Shown in pieces: positions 34,989 to 45,800 of a stretch of 64,000 nucleotides of DNA; position 1 is the first letter of the stretch; every line of letters starts with the position of its first letter. Origin of the DNA: Bacillota bacterium. GTDB taxonomy: Bacteria > Bacillota > Clostridia > Lachnospirales > Lachnospiraceae. The notes under the pieces are model-generated. The model saw only the letters and a program-made list of their open reading frames with translations. It was not told where the DNA came from and searched no databases. The stretch spans positions 124,001-188,000 of the forward strand of contig JAEZZQ010000021.1 of assembly GCA_023442465.1 (NCBI GenBank), written 5' to 3'. Position numbers and translations under genes: made by a program.

Positions 34989-35717
34989 TTATTCTTCCCC
35001 TTCCATTTGATAATTTAGATATTGCTGCTTGATCTCCTTTGCCTTACCCTGTGCAATAGGAATAGAGGAAAGAGTCTGTAAGGTAATCTGATGGTTTTCA
35101 ATCATGTCCACATACTGCATATTTACGAGATAAGAGCGGTGGGGTTTGAGAAAACACCCATACTTTATAAGGTTATCGCAGACAGAGGAAAAGGCTTCGC
35201 TGCATTCGATGACCTTGCCGGAGCGCAGGTGGTAGAGCACATTTCTGCCGATGACCTCGGCGAAAACTAAGTTGGAGATCAGTATTTTTTGGATGCCATC
35301 ATTACTCTTTACAATAACCGCATCCTCCTCTTTTTCCGCTTTGAGCTGCTCCAGCACTTCGTCAAAGGTGAAGAACAGTTTTTCCTTTTGGATTGGCTTT
35401 AGTACATAATTGATGGCTTTCACGCAGTAGCTTTCCAAAGCAAACTCAGGCGATGAGGTAAAGAATAAAATTGGTGCGGTTTTGTCAAAGGTGCGGATCG
35501 CTTTTGCCACCTCAATTCCTGTAAAACCCGGCATAATAATATCCAGACAATATATATCAAACCGCTTTCCTTTTTCCAGGGTTGATACCAGTTCAAATCC
35601 GTTTGAAAAGACGGCGTGTTCGCAGTTTAAATGTTTTGATGTCCGGTAATGGTCTATGAGCTGTATCATATTGGATAGCTCGTCAATATTATCATCACAG
35701 ACCGCTATCTGTAGCAT
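34989..35717 (-). CDS. LytTR-family response regulator, unit A
   Basis: The 242-residue regulator has a receiver domain with acidic pair CDD, phospho-acceptor Asp59 (YCLDIIMPG), Thr in FFTSSPEF and Lys107 in YVLKPIQ. A LytTR DNA-binding domain follows, with FAEVIGRNVLYHLRSG and GCFLKPHRSYLVNMQYVDMIEN. LytTR domains bind pairs of phased direct repeats; such a pair (35794-35828) lies in the divergent promoter region upstream. It likely controls the lipoprotein and SLH operon that reads the other way, and itself. Confidence 0.92.
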   Translation of the reverse strand: MLQIAVCDDNIDELSNMIQLIDHYRTSKHLNCEHAVFSNGFELVSTLEKGKRFDIYCLDIIMPGFTGIEVAKAIRTFDKTAPILFFTSSPEFALESYCVKAINYVLKPIQKEKLFFTFDEVLEQLKAEKEEDAVIVKSNDGIQKILISNLVFAEVIGRNVLYHLRSGKVIECSEAFSSVCDNLIKYGCFLKPHRSYLVNMQYVDMIENHQITLQTLSSIPIAQGKAKEIKQQYLNYQMEGEE

Positions 35718-35793
35718 AAAAATTCCTCCTTTCTATGATTCCATTTCTCCAAACTAAGTTTACCATAAAAAAGATTGGCGGCGTAAACTTTTT

Positions 35794-35828
35794 AATCATG
35801 TTTCATGTCGAGAAAATCATGTTTCATG
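35794..35828. promoter_or_regulatory. Phased direct repeats, candidate LytTR sites (unit A)
   Basis: AATCATGTTTCATG occurs twice, at 35794-35807 and 35815-35828, exactly 21 bp apart (two helical turns). LytTR regulators bind such pairs. The repeats lie between the divergently read regulator and lipoprotein genes, about 35 bp upstream of a possible -10 near 35859. Confidence 0.6.
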
Positions 35829-35917
35829 CAGCGGACGGTTTTTAGAGGCATATTTTTGATAAAGTGAACACATGGGAATTTACCCGATACAACCAACAGA
35901 AAACGGAGGATTTAGAA

Positions 35918-36355
35918 ATGAAGAAGTTAACATTGAAAAAAATACTGGTACTGATGATAGCACTTGTCATGACGCTGAACCTTGCAGCCTGCGGCGGCAA
36001 GGCCGAACCCCCTGCATCCACACCGGAATCCACCCCCGCCGCTGCGGAACGGAAAGACAATGTAACCCCCGAGCAGGCAGCGGCTATTGTAGACATCATG
36101 GCGAAGATGGGCCCGCTGTACGAAGAAGCGGCGGCAGCGGCCACGGCAAACGGCTGGGATCAAGACGAGCTGGCGGTGCAGGAGCTGAACGCGGTATATG
36201 CTATTATGGACTCCGCAAGGGTTGGACTTGGAGAACTTGACGGATACGGAGACACCAGCACAGAGGATATTGACGCCGTTATAGAACAGTATCAGGCAAT
36301 GCTGGACGAAATGCCCAACTTAGTCACTAAGTACAGCGAGCCCTACAGCAACTAA
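35918..36355 (+). CDS. Small predicted lipoprotein
   Basis: The 145-residue protein has a lipoprotein signal (MKKLTLKKILVLMIALVMTL, lipobox LAAC with Cys25). A Pro/Thr/Ser spacer follows, then a helical Ala-rich domain (ITPEQ-like TPEQAAAIVDIMAKMGP, and ELNAVYAIMDSARVGLGEL). I do not recognise the family. ATG 35918 is chosen for GGAGG upstream; the frame extends 18 codons further without support. It is the first gene to the right of the phased repeats and is followed by a perfect hairpin terminator, so it may be the most abundant product of unit A. Confidence 0.75.
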   Translation: MKKLTLKKILVLMIALVMTLNLAACGGKAEPPASTPESTPAAAERKDNVTPEQAAAIVDIMAKMGPLYEEAAAAATANGWDQDELAVQELNAVYAIMDSARVGLGELDGYGDTSTEDIDAVIEQYQAMLDEMPNLVTKYSEPYSN

Positions 36356-36403
36356 TCATTGCGTTTTATCAAATGGATAAAACATAAAAAATAATCTCAT
36401 GAC

Positions 36404-36436
36404 AAAAGCGGATGCGGAACACCCGCATCCGCTTTT
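36404..36436 (+). terminator. Hairpin between lipoprotein and LemA genes
   Basis: Arms 36408-36417 (GCGGATGCGG) and 36423-36432 (CCGCATCCGC) pair perfectly with a five-base loop; flanking AAAA and TTTT extend the stem to 14 bp. It could terminate in either direction and partly insulate the LemA operon. Confidence 0.8.
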
Positions 36437-36456
36437 GCAAAAAGGAGGAAATGACT

Positions 36457-37011
36457 ATGCTGCCAACTTTCATCACAATCGCCGTAATTGCTGCGGTCAT
36501 TGTTCTATGGATCATATCCACCCAGCGCAGACTGGTGGTGCTGGATGAGAATATCAGCAATGCCATGAGCCAGATCGGGGTGCAGCTTTCCAGCCGCTTT
36601 GATGCGCTGACGGCCCTTTTGGATTTGACAAAGGGCTATGCCAAACACGAAAGCGAAACTCTGATTGAAACAATCAAATCAAGAAGAAGCGTCATCACGG
36701 CAAAATCCACGCCGGACGAGGTGATGCGTCAGGAAGGGGTTATTTCCGAAGCCCTTGGCAGGATTTCCATGGTGACGGAGCAGTACCCCGACCTGAAAGC
36801 CAATCAAAATTACATCAAAACCATGGACGCGGTGCAGACCTTTGAAAATATGGTTCGCACCAGCCGTCTGATCTACAACGACAGTGTAACAAAGCTGAAC
36901 CGTGAAATCCGAATGTTCCCGGTCTCCATGGTCGCCGGGATGCTGGGTTTTAGGCAAAGAGAATATCTTGTGGAGCAGGCTGACAAGACGGATATGCCCA
37001 GCATGAAATGA
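36457..37011 (+). CDS. LemA-family membrane protein
   Basis: The 184-residue protein has one N-terminal membrane helix (LPTFITIAVIAAVIVLWIIS) and a long helical extracytoplasmic domain with RRLVVLDENISNAMSQIGVQLSSRFDALTALLDL (split: LDENISNAMSQIGVQLSSR) and the family-typical RLIYNDSVTKLNREIRMFP. LemA proteins are conserved but of unclear role and are often encoded next to DUF2207 proteins, as here. ATG 36457 has AAGGAGG eight bases upstream. Its stop overlaps a possible upstream start of the DUF2207 gene. Confidence 0.88.
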   Translation: MLPTFITIAVIAAVIVLWIISTQRRLVVLDENISNAMSQIGVQLSSRFDALTALLDLTKGYAKHESETLIETIKSRRSVITAKSTPDEVMRQEGVISEALGRISMVTEQYPDLKANQNYIKTMDAVQTFENMVRTSRLIYNDSVTKLNREIRMFPVSMVAGMLGFRQREYLVEQADKTDMPSMK

Positions 37012-37019
37012 GGTGCCCG

Positions 37020-38675
37020 ATGCGCAAAAAAGTAAGCGGCCTGATTCTATGCTTTGCCTTATTATTTGCCCTCCCTTTCCGGGCTTTTGCGGCAAATCAG
37101 ATCAATACCATGGAGATACAGGCGGTCATTTACGAGGATGGCTCCATGTATGTGACTCAAGGTTGGGAGGGAGATTTTTACGAGGGAACCGAAAGCTATA
37201 TTCCCATGAGCGCACCCGAAATCCTGACCATCAGTCAGCTTACGGTCTCCGATCAAAACGGGAGCTACGAAACGGTTTTGGATTGGAACATTGATTGGAG
37301 CTTTGAGGAAAAGGAAAGAAAATGCGGCATCCATGATACGGACAGCGGATATGAAATTTGCTTTGGCATCAGCCGGTATGGGCAAAATCGCTATGCGATT
37401 GAATATAAGCTGGACAATGCGGTGGGCGGTTACAGCGACAGGGACGGCATAAACTTCCGATTTGTAAACGATGGAATGAACACCACTCCCACCGACGTGA
37501 AAGTGGAAATCCGGCTGGCGAACGGAACGCCCATCACCGAGAAAAACGCCGACATATGGGGTTTTGGCTATGACGGACAGGTGGAATTTTCAGATGGTGC
37601 CATCCTTGCCTACACGGAAAGGCCCATTGCTCCCGAAAACCATGTGACGGTACTGTTTTCTTTGGAGAAAGGAATCCTGTCCCCCTCACGGCAAGAACCG
37701 GGCAGCTTTGAGGAAGTAAAAGAAACTGCCTTTTCAGGCAGCGACTACGATAGCACCGGCGAGGAAATATCCACATTTGAGGCGATTGTCACTATCCTGC
37801 TGTCCATTGGACTTCCCATTGGACTGATTATCTGGCTTCGCAGGCTGAAAAAGAAACGTGCAGAGAAAAAACGGAAACAGTTTACAGAACGGTTCGGGTA
37901 TTTCAGGGAACTTCCAAACAGTGGCAATCTGAGTGCCACCTATGCGTTAGGGCAACTGTTTGATGTCTGTGAAGACGGCGCCATTCTCTCCACAGGGATG
38001 CTGCGACTGATTCAGCTAGGCTGTCTGTCCCCGGTGGAAATGCAGGAAATCGGGTTTATGGGCAAGACCAAAGAAACGGTAAGCCTGCGGCTTGCAGGCA
38101 GCCAACATGACAACATGAACGAGTATGACGAGTACCTTTATACGGTGTTGGAGGGCGCGGCCGGTTTGGACTCCATTTTGCAGCCAAGGGAGCTGGAACG
38201 CTTTGCAAGTCAAAACGACAAGCTACTGCGTACCTACATACAGAAATGCGACAGCGCGGGCAGAACCTATTTGAACCAAAAGCACTGCCTGAAACGGTGG
38301 GATATGCCTGCCAAGCTCACCAACCTGACCCCTGCCGGGGAGCAGGAGCTGGGCGAGCTGATGGGGCTGAAACGGTATTTGACGGATTTTTCATTGATTG
38401 CCGAACGAGGTGTCAAGGAAATGCCGATTTGGCGGGAGCTTTTGACCTATGCCATGCTCTTTGGTATCGCCGATCAGGTGGCGGAGCAGATGAAAGCACT
38501 ATACCCGCAAATTTCTGCCGAGCTGACCGATTACAGCGGGAGCATGGCGACCGCCTATTCCTACCACTACCTGCTTTACAGCAATATGAAGAAAGCGGAA
38601 CAACAACGTGAGCAGGAAAAGCGAAGCGGAGGCGGCGGCTCCATCGGTGGCGGTTCGGGCGGCGGAACGAGATAA
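37020..38675 (+). CDS. DUF2207-family membrane protein
   Basis: The 551-residue protein has a signal peptide (MRKKVSGLILCFALLFALPF, cleavage after AFA), an extracytoplasmic beta-rich domain of about 210 residues typical of DUF2207, a membrane helix (FEAIVTILLSIGLPIGLIIWL, about 254-274) followed by a very basic stretch, and a cytoplasmic helical region. The tail is Gly/Ser-rich (GGGGSIGGGSGGGTR), also usual in this family. Function is unknown. It is paired with lemA, as in many bacteria. A start at 37008 overlapping the lemA stop is possible. Confidence 0.87.
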   Translation: MRKKVSGLILCFALLFALPFRAFAANQINTMEIQAVIYEDGSMYVTQGWEGDFYEGTESYIPMSAPEILTISQLTVSDQNGSYETVLDWNIDWSFEEKERKCGIHDTDSGYEICFGISRYGQNRYAIEYKLDNAVGGYSDRDGINFRFVNDGMNTTPTDVKVEIRLANGTPITEKNADIWGFGYDGQVEFSDGAILAYTERPIAPENHVTVLFSLEKGILSPSRQEPGSFEEVKETAFSGSDYDSTGEEISTFEAIVTILLSIGLPIGLIIWLRRLKKKRAEKKRKQFTERFGYFRELPNSGNLSATYALGQLFDVCEDGAILSTGMLRLIQLGCLSPVEMQEIGFMGKTKETVSLRLAGSQHDNMNEYDEYLYTVLEGAAGLDSILQPRELERFASQNDKLLRTYIQKCDSAGRTYLNQKHCLKRWDMPAKLTNLTPAGEQELGELMGLKRYLTDFSLIAERGVKEMPIWRELLTYAMLFGIADQVAEQMKALYPQISAELTDYSGSMATAYSYHYLLYSNMKKAEQQREQEKRSGGGGSIGGGSGGGTR

Positions 38676-38705
38676 TCACTTACTACACATACGGAGGAAA
38701 TACAT

Positions 38706-39614
38706 ATGAGCTTATTTTCTAAAAAACCCCCTTGCCCCATCTGCGGCGGTAAGATTTCATGGTTTCTGCCAACGAAAATTGAGGGTGAATATATTTGTGA
38801 TACCTGTCACGGCAAACTTGATATACAGACCGAGAAAGAATTGAATTTGACCATGCAAGGCTTCAAGGAATATTTGATGTTTTACGACCAAAACAAGCTG
38901 CTAAAAGATCAGTTTGTGATTTCGGAACAGATAGACTTCGGTCTTTGGGATACCAAAATCATCTTTGATTACCAGAACAAGTGGTTTTGCATGAGCAAAC
39001 AGCCGGACAAGACCGTGTTTGAAGGCAAACAGCTAAAATCCTTTACCATTAAAGAGGACAACACCCCTCTGTTTGAGGGATCGGCAGCGGGTATCCGCCG
39101 CTACGCCAGCACCGTAACCGAGCGGGTGATGGCGATGGCACCGCAAATCGCACAGTTTGCGGCGAGCAAGCGGATGGCACGAACCCTTGACCGGTTGGAC
39201 GACGGCAAGGTAAACAACTCCGCTTCGGTACCGTATTTTGATATTCCTGAACCCTTTCAGGCGTTTCACATGGAGCTGCATTTTGACCACCCCTACTGGA
39301 CGGTGCTCAAATGTGATATGGACGGCCCCCGGTTTAATAACACCCTCCCGGATGTGAACAACTATCTCCGTTCCTATCAGCAAAGCATAGAAGAAATGGA
39401 AAAGCTGGCGGCGGCACTTAGGACGGTGGCCTTTCCCGGCGCAGCCGAGCAGTCTATTGGCCCCGGTATGGTGGGAATGGGGGCGTTACATACCAACATT
39501 GCCCCGCCTGCCGATGCCATCGAAGAAATCAAAAAATACAAGGTGCTCATGGAGGACGGCGTGATTTCCCAGCAGGAGTTTGAGGCAAAGAAAAAGCAGC
39601 TCCTTGGGATTTGA
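38706..39614 (+). CDS. DUF4428 zinc-ribbon and SHOCT domain protein
   Basis: The 302-residue cytoplasmic protein starts with a four-cysteine zinc site (PCPICGGKISWF and YICDTCHGKLD, residues about 10-38) as in DUF4428. The middle has MSKQPDKTVFEGKQLKSF and an Ala-rich helical region. The last 30 residues, EEIKKYKVLMEDGVISQQEF and the KKKQLLGI end, are a SHOCT oligomerisation motif. This combination is common in membrane-associated stress or envelope clusters; its role here is unknown. It follows the DUF2207 gene by 30 bp with a GGAGG ribosome site. Confidence 0.8.
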   Translation: MSLFSKKPPCPICGGKISWFLPTKIEGEYICDTCHGKLDIQTEKELNLTMQGFKEYLMFYDQNKLLKDQFVISEQIDFGLWDTKIIFDYQNKWFCMSKQPDKTVFEGKQLKSFTIKEDNTPLFEGSAAGIRRYASTVTERVMAMAPQIAQFAASKRMARTLDRLDDGKVNNSASVPYFDIPEPFQAFHMELHFDHPYWTVLKCDMDGPRFNNTLPDVNNYLRSYQQSIEEMEKLAAALRTVAFPGAAEQSIGPGMVGMGALHTNIAPPADAIEEIKKYKVLMEDGVISQQEFEAKKKQLLGI

Positions 39615-39652
39615 AGAAAATCACTGTGTCTATGCGGAAAGGGGGGCATGAC

Positions 39653-39832
39653 ATGACTTACGCCTGCGAGGACTGCGGCTTTTTATTCTGCCGGGTGGGA
39701 GCGGTAAAGGAATGCCCTTCCTGCGAGAAACCCCATATTCGCCCCGCCACTGAGGAAGAAGCCTATAGGCTGCAGAAACTTTTGGAACAAGGAAACACAA
39801 ATTTACAAATCAAGGAGGAACAGACCATATGA
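39653..39832 (+). CDS. Small zinc-ribbon protein
   Basis: The 59-residue protein has a two-knuckle zinc site (YACEDCGFLF and ECPSCEKPHIRP) and a helical acidic end. It starts at ATG 39653 with a G-rich AAGGGGGG site about six bases upstream. Its TGA overlaps the ATG of the giant surface protein gene by four bases, implying coupled translation. No function can be assigned; a regulatory or assembly role is possible by position only. Confidence 0.72.
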   Translation: MTYACEDCGFLFCRVGAVKECPSCEKPHIRPATEEEAYRLQKLLEQGNTNLQIKEEQTI

Positions 39833-42800
39833 ACAAACGACTATTAAGTATGTTTCTTGCGCTGTGCATGATAGTGTCCATGCTGCCGGTGACCGCATTG
39901 GCGGAAGAAATACATACGACCATTGGCGGGAGCGGAGAAGTTATCAGCTTTGCACCGCTGACAGAAACAGCAAAAACGGTATCACTCGGAACATCCATTG
40001 AAGATTTGGAATTGCCCGAAACGCTGACCGCCACAGTGCGGACAGCCGTGCCTGCCGCTGAAAATCCCACACAGGATTCCGGCAGCCCGGAAACGGCAAC
40101 TCCCACAACGGCCGCCGAGCCTGCCGCTGAAAATCCCACACAGGATTCCGGCAGCCCGGAAACGGCAACTCCCACAACGGCCGCTGAGCCTGCCGCTGAA
40201 AATCCCACACAGGATTCCGGCAGCCCGGAAACGGCAAGCCCCACAACGGCAACAGAACCCGAATGGGAAGAAACCACCGTGGATGTCCCGGTGAGATGGG
40301 TTTCGCCCGACTATGACATGAATACCGAGGGCGAATATATCTTTACGTCGGAGATTGAGGGTTATACGGTCAGCGCCCCGCTGCCGGAGCTTACCGTGAC
40401 GGTGGGTGAAATGCCCCTAACTGCTGTGGCGATGCCGCTGGGTGTGGGTGCACAAACGGAAATTGCCAATTTTGCGGATCTCCAATCTGCTATAAATGGT
40501 GCAGCAAGTGATTTGGACTTAATGCTTTCCGACAACTGCACATCCACTGAGTCTCTGACAATTGCCAGCGGCAATAATTATAATATTACTATTGACTTAA
40601 ACGGTAAAACGCTGCAATCAACCGGTCAGTTTGCTGCTGCCATCAAACACAGCGGCGCAGGCAATCTGATCATAGAAGACAGCAGCTCCGGCGGTATCAT
40701 TGCTTCTTCAAATGCGTTATCAATGGAGGGCACAATTGTTGTTGATGGAGGCAGCCTTGAGGTCAATGGGGGAAAAGTGAAATCTGGCAGTTTAAGTGCT
40801 GCAATTCGTAATAATGGTAACGGCACAATCGTCGTCTCCGGCGGAGCTGTAGAGGCTGTGAATGACTTAATAGGGATTGAGAACACTTCCACCGGCACAG
40901 TTAACATTTTAGGCGGTACGGTAAGCACAGCGTATGGCAGTGCCATTCTAAACAACTCCACCGGCACAATCAATATTTCGGGCGGAACGGTTAGCGCAAC
41001 AGACTCTTCCGGTAGGGCGATTAAAAACGACTCAACCGGTAAAATCAATATTTCCGGCACTGCAAACATCACCAGCCCAAACACTAGGTACGATGGGGGA
41101 ACAATTTATCTTGGCGGCTCCTCTTCTACTGACATTGTGTTTGAGATGACAGGCGGTAAGGTAGAAAATACAGGGAGTAACGGAACTGCTGTCTTTAACT
41201 ACCAAATGTGCGGTATCAAGCTATCAGGCGGTATTGTGGAGGCAACAGGCTCCGCTGGCAAAGCTATCAAAAATTATTTGGGAACATCCGGCGGAAAGAT
41301 CGTTATTTCCGGAGATGCCGTAGAGATCAAGGGCGGCGGCAATGTGATGAACAAAGCCCCGGACTTGAGCGGCTATACCAATGTGAAGATCACGGCAAGC
41401 ACCACGGCGGCAGATGGTTCGGCAACCTCTGAGATTGCCAAAACTGACATTGATACCGATGCAAAGGTGCAGGCTTACAAATACATCAAGATTGAGCCGG
41501 GCGCAGCGAGCACAGATGTCGCCCAAATCGGGGAAACAGGCTATGCTACCCTGAAACAGGCCGTTGATTCAGCGACTGAGGGGCAGACAATCAAGCTGGT
41601 CGCCGATATTACGATTACAGCGGCTATTGAAGTGAATACGACCCGCAGCTTCACCCTTGACCTGAATGGTCATTCTATAAGCTGCAGTAATGCCGTAAAC
41701 ACCATCGTCAAAGCAGGCGAGGGTACGCTGACAATTACAGACAGTCAGGAAAATGGAGCGATTGTGGGTAATACCGGCGTCGGCGCTTCTACGGTACGTG
41801 TCTTAGCTGGGACATTGATTATCAATGGCGGCACGATAAGACAGAGTAGTGCAAGCAATAAAGTGGTCCATAACGGAGATTCATCAGAAACACAATGCGG
41901 AACCGTTGAAATCCGTGGCGGCACCATCAATGGAACAGTTAGTAATGCCGGCAATTTAATCATCACAGATGGTACGATTGATGGTGGCGCCGGTGTTGCG
42001 ATTTATAACCATAAAATCGCATCAGTTAGCGGAGGTACCATCACCAGCAACAGCATTATAACACTTTCTAATACTGCCGACGCGAGCTTAACCATCACGG
42101 GCGGCACAATATCCAATTCATGCACGACCGGAAGTTATGGGGCAATCTTTAATATGAGTGAAGTCTTTATTTCCGGCGGCACGATTGACGGGAGCGGTAG
42201 TGGAAGAAAAGGAATATCTAACTATAATACCACCAGTAAGGTAACCATCTACGTGCCATCCGCCGGAAAAAGTATCGTTATCAAAGGCGACGCAAAAGTA
42301 ATTGATAGCTTTGGTACGTTTACTGTGCCATCGAGTGGTGCGACCATCACCGGGAGTACAAATTATGACGGAACCACTGCGGAAACGTATAATGCGGCGA
42401 ATCTCGGAAACTACAAATACATCAAGGTTGAGCCTGCCGCGGATGTCTCCGAACAATTCAATCTCACCCCCGGCGGCACCTACTATTTTGACCTTTCCGG
42501 CGAAAAGAGCAATGTCGGCACGGTGAATACCGCTCTGCCTGACACAACCCTGCACTATGTGCCCTTTACCTACGCAGGCACGGTGAATGCCTATAGCTTG
42601 ACAAGCGCAATGGCAACAACAGAAGAATATGCAACCGCAAACAAATCCGACCGCAGCCTGTTTGTGGGGGATTTTGTCATCGACAAAGCCATCCGTTGGA
42701 ACGCATTAGACACAGCAAACCTCATCTTCGGAAAAACCTTTGATACCAATTATAAGCTGCGCTCATTGAGCGCAGGGAGCAGCAAAACAGGCTCTGCATC

Positions 42801-45800
42801 AGACGGCAGTGATCATATAGGGCAGCCAAGCACCAACGAATGGAATCAGATTTTAACTAAATCGGGTTCAACCGATGATACAACAGGATGGATAAAAAAT
42901 TGGAGTGAACGTCACTCTTACGCACAGGACACTTCTGCTGCACTTTCGTCGAGCTGCGCGATTCGCGGTTACGATTCGGCTTGCCACTGGGGCACCCTAC
43001 AGGCATCAGATCTCGCCGCGCACGTCGGCTTCCGCCCCGCCCTCGAAGTGCTGAACCCTGCAACTCTAACCGCTGACGGGCTGAAAGCGGTGACACTGAA
43101 CCTAAACGGCGGCGGTCTAAAGGGCGTCGGTGCTAATATCAACATCATCTGTGCGGGAGATAGCTTCAAAGCGCCCAGCGGCGAGGGGCTGACCGCGCCT
43201 GTCGGCAAGGTGTTTGATGGTTGGAATGACACAAGCGGTACAACAACCTACGCTGTGGGTGCAACGGTTCCCAGCACCGTAACAGGCTTGACGGCACGAT
43301 GGGGTAACCCTATGCTCCAAAACACAACCACAAATAAAAAATATGCCAGTCTGCAAGCGGCGGTGAATGAGGTTGCGGAAGGGCAGACTATTCAGCTGCT
43401 GGGCGGTATTGCGCTTACGGCTTCCGTTACAATCAGCAGTAGCGTAAGCTTCAGCCTTGACCTAAACGGTTATACTCTGAACGGTGTCGCCCACACCGCC
43501 ATTGTTCACAGTGGCAGTGGTACGCTGACTATCGTTGATTCCGGGTCTGACGGCAAGCTTGCAAGTGCGGCGCACTCTACAATTGAACTAAAAGGCGGTA
43601 GCCTACTTATCCGCAGCGGCAATATCGCAAATAGCTCTGAGCCCTCATTCGATACATACGCAATTCTGAACTCCGGCTCCGGCAGCGTGAGCGTTCTGGG
43701 CGGCTTTGTGCGGGCAAACCAGTATGCGATCTATAACAAAGAAAATGGGGACATCGTTGTTGAAAACGGCACCTTGATTTCGGTTACCAAGCCGGCGATT
43801 CAAAATCAAAAAATAGGTAAGATTACCATCAAGGAAGGCGCATGGATTAAAAGTAGTGTTATTGGTGGCGCCACCGGCACGATTCATTTAGCCAATGGCA
43901 CAAACGACGATACCGTCCTTGTAATAACAGGCGGTAAGATAGAAAATCCCGACGCAGGGAATGCGATATATAACGATGCCAACGGCAAAATCGCCATCCC
44001 AAGTGGTTCTCCTGTCATTCGGGGCGGCAACATGGCGATGAACAAAGCCCCGGATTTGAGCAGCTATGCAAATGTGGCGGTCACGGCAAGCAGCAATTAT
44101 GACGGCAGCTCACCGACAGCTTATAATGCTGCGGACATAAGTAGTTACAAATATCTGATGTTTGCCGTAAACTCCGCAGGTGCGGAAATCACAACCGCCG
44201 CAACCGTCTCCTCTGTGTCGCACGGCCAAATAACCATCAATGCGGCTGTGGCAAGCTCGAACCCCGGTGGACAGGCTATTGAGTATGCAATCAGCACAAA
44301 CGGTTCGACCGCGCCAGACAGCGGCTGGCAGCCGGGGCTGGACTTTACCGGCCTTACGCCAAGCGTGACTTATTACGTCTGGGCGCGGACTGCGGCAAAG
44401 ACGGGCTACAATGCGGGAACCGCTGCAGCAAGTGCAGCGATTACGACCACGGTTGCGCCTGTCAATGCAAGCATCTCCCCGACCTCGGTAACCTATGACT
44501 TGAATCCAAAGGTGAACGGGCATGATGGGTTTGACATATCACTTACGAGTGAAACCCACACTCTGACAGCGGTGAAGAGCGGAGAAACGCCCCTTAGCAA
44601 AATCTTTGACTATTCGGTCGACGAAAGCCTTTACCACTTCACGTATCAATACTTGAAAAATTTGCCCATAGGCCTGACAACAATCACCTTTGATATGAGC
44701 GGCGGTATAAGCCCCACGCTTGCACTGACAATCGAGGACACACGAATAGAGTTGACCTCTGTAGCCATTGACAACACCGCACCCACATTCGGAGACACGC
44801 TGTCCGCAACAATCAATCCAAGCGGCGCGGCCGTTTTCTACGTGTGGAGAGCGGACGGCATACTAGTCGGTACTGGTGCGACTTATGAGGTCAAAGCTGC
44901 CGATATTGGCAAAATAATCACTCTTACCGTAACCGGAAATGAAAATAACGGTTATAAAGGCACGGTCACGAGCACGGCGACTTTCTCTGTCGAAAAGGCC
45001 AATAGCCCCAGCGCACCCGTTGTCACCTTCTCCTTTGACGGAACAAACACCAACAAGCTCATGGATGTAAGTCCTTTGATGGAATATAGCTTGGATGGTG
45101 GCAGCAACTGGACAGACTGTTCCACAAATATGGATCTGACCGCCGGGCTGGACAGTATTACAGCGGCAAATGACATTAAGGTGCGGGTAAAAGAAACTGC
45201 CACCCATCATGCTGGTGCCATCCAGACTATCGATATTACCCAACCGTCTGTGCCAACAATCGGCAAAACGGACGAAACTTCGGCACGGAATAACGGCACT
45301 ATCACCGGAGTGAATAATTTGATGGAGTATAAGAAAAGCAGTGATACAAGCTATACTGCCATCAGCGGCGGCACGGTGACGGACCTTGCGCCCGGTGTAT
45401 ACCATGTACGCATCAAGTCCACCGGCACAGCATTGGCAAGCCCGGATGCCACGGTTACCATTATGGCCTTTGTCAAGACAACACCGACTGCGGCTGATTT
45501 GATCTATGCTCTGACCGCCGTGAACTATGACGGCACCGCAAAACCGGTATCTGTGACGGCAGACTCTGGCAAGGCCTTGGGTGTAATCACCGTCAAATAT
45601 GACGGCAGCACCACTGCACCTACCGATGCAGGTACTTATGCCATTACTGTGGATATTGCAGGAAACGCAGTATATAACGCAGTTACGGGACTATCCCTTG
45701 GCAGCTACACCATCCATAAAATTACCTATACAGGCGCAAACACCGTGTCGGCAAGCGTTTTCACAAGCGGGCAAACAGGGGCGACTGTAACGCTTCCTGA

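Noticed and set aside
39810..40277. Leftward frame with repeated GLPESCVGFSAAG units
   Set aside because: The repeats are the complement of the 69-bp sense repeats; no start signal and no independent evidence for coding.
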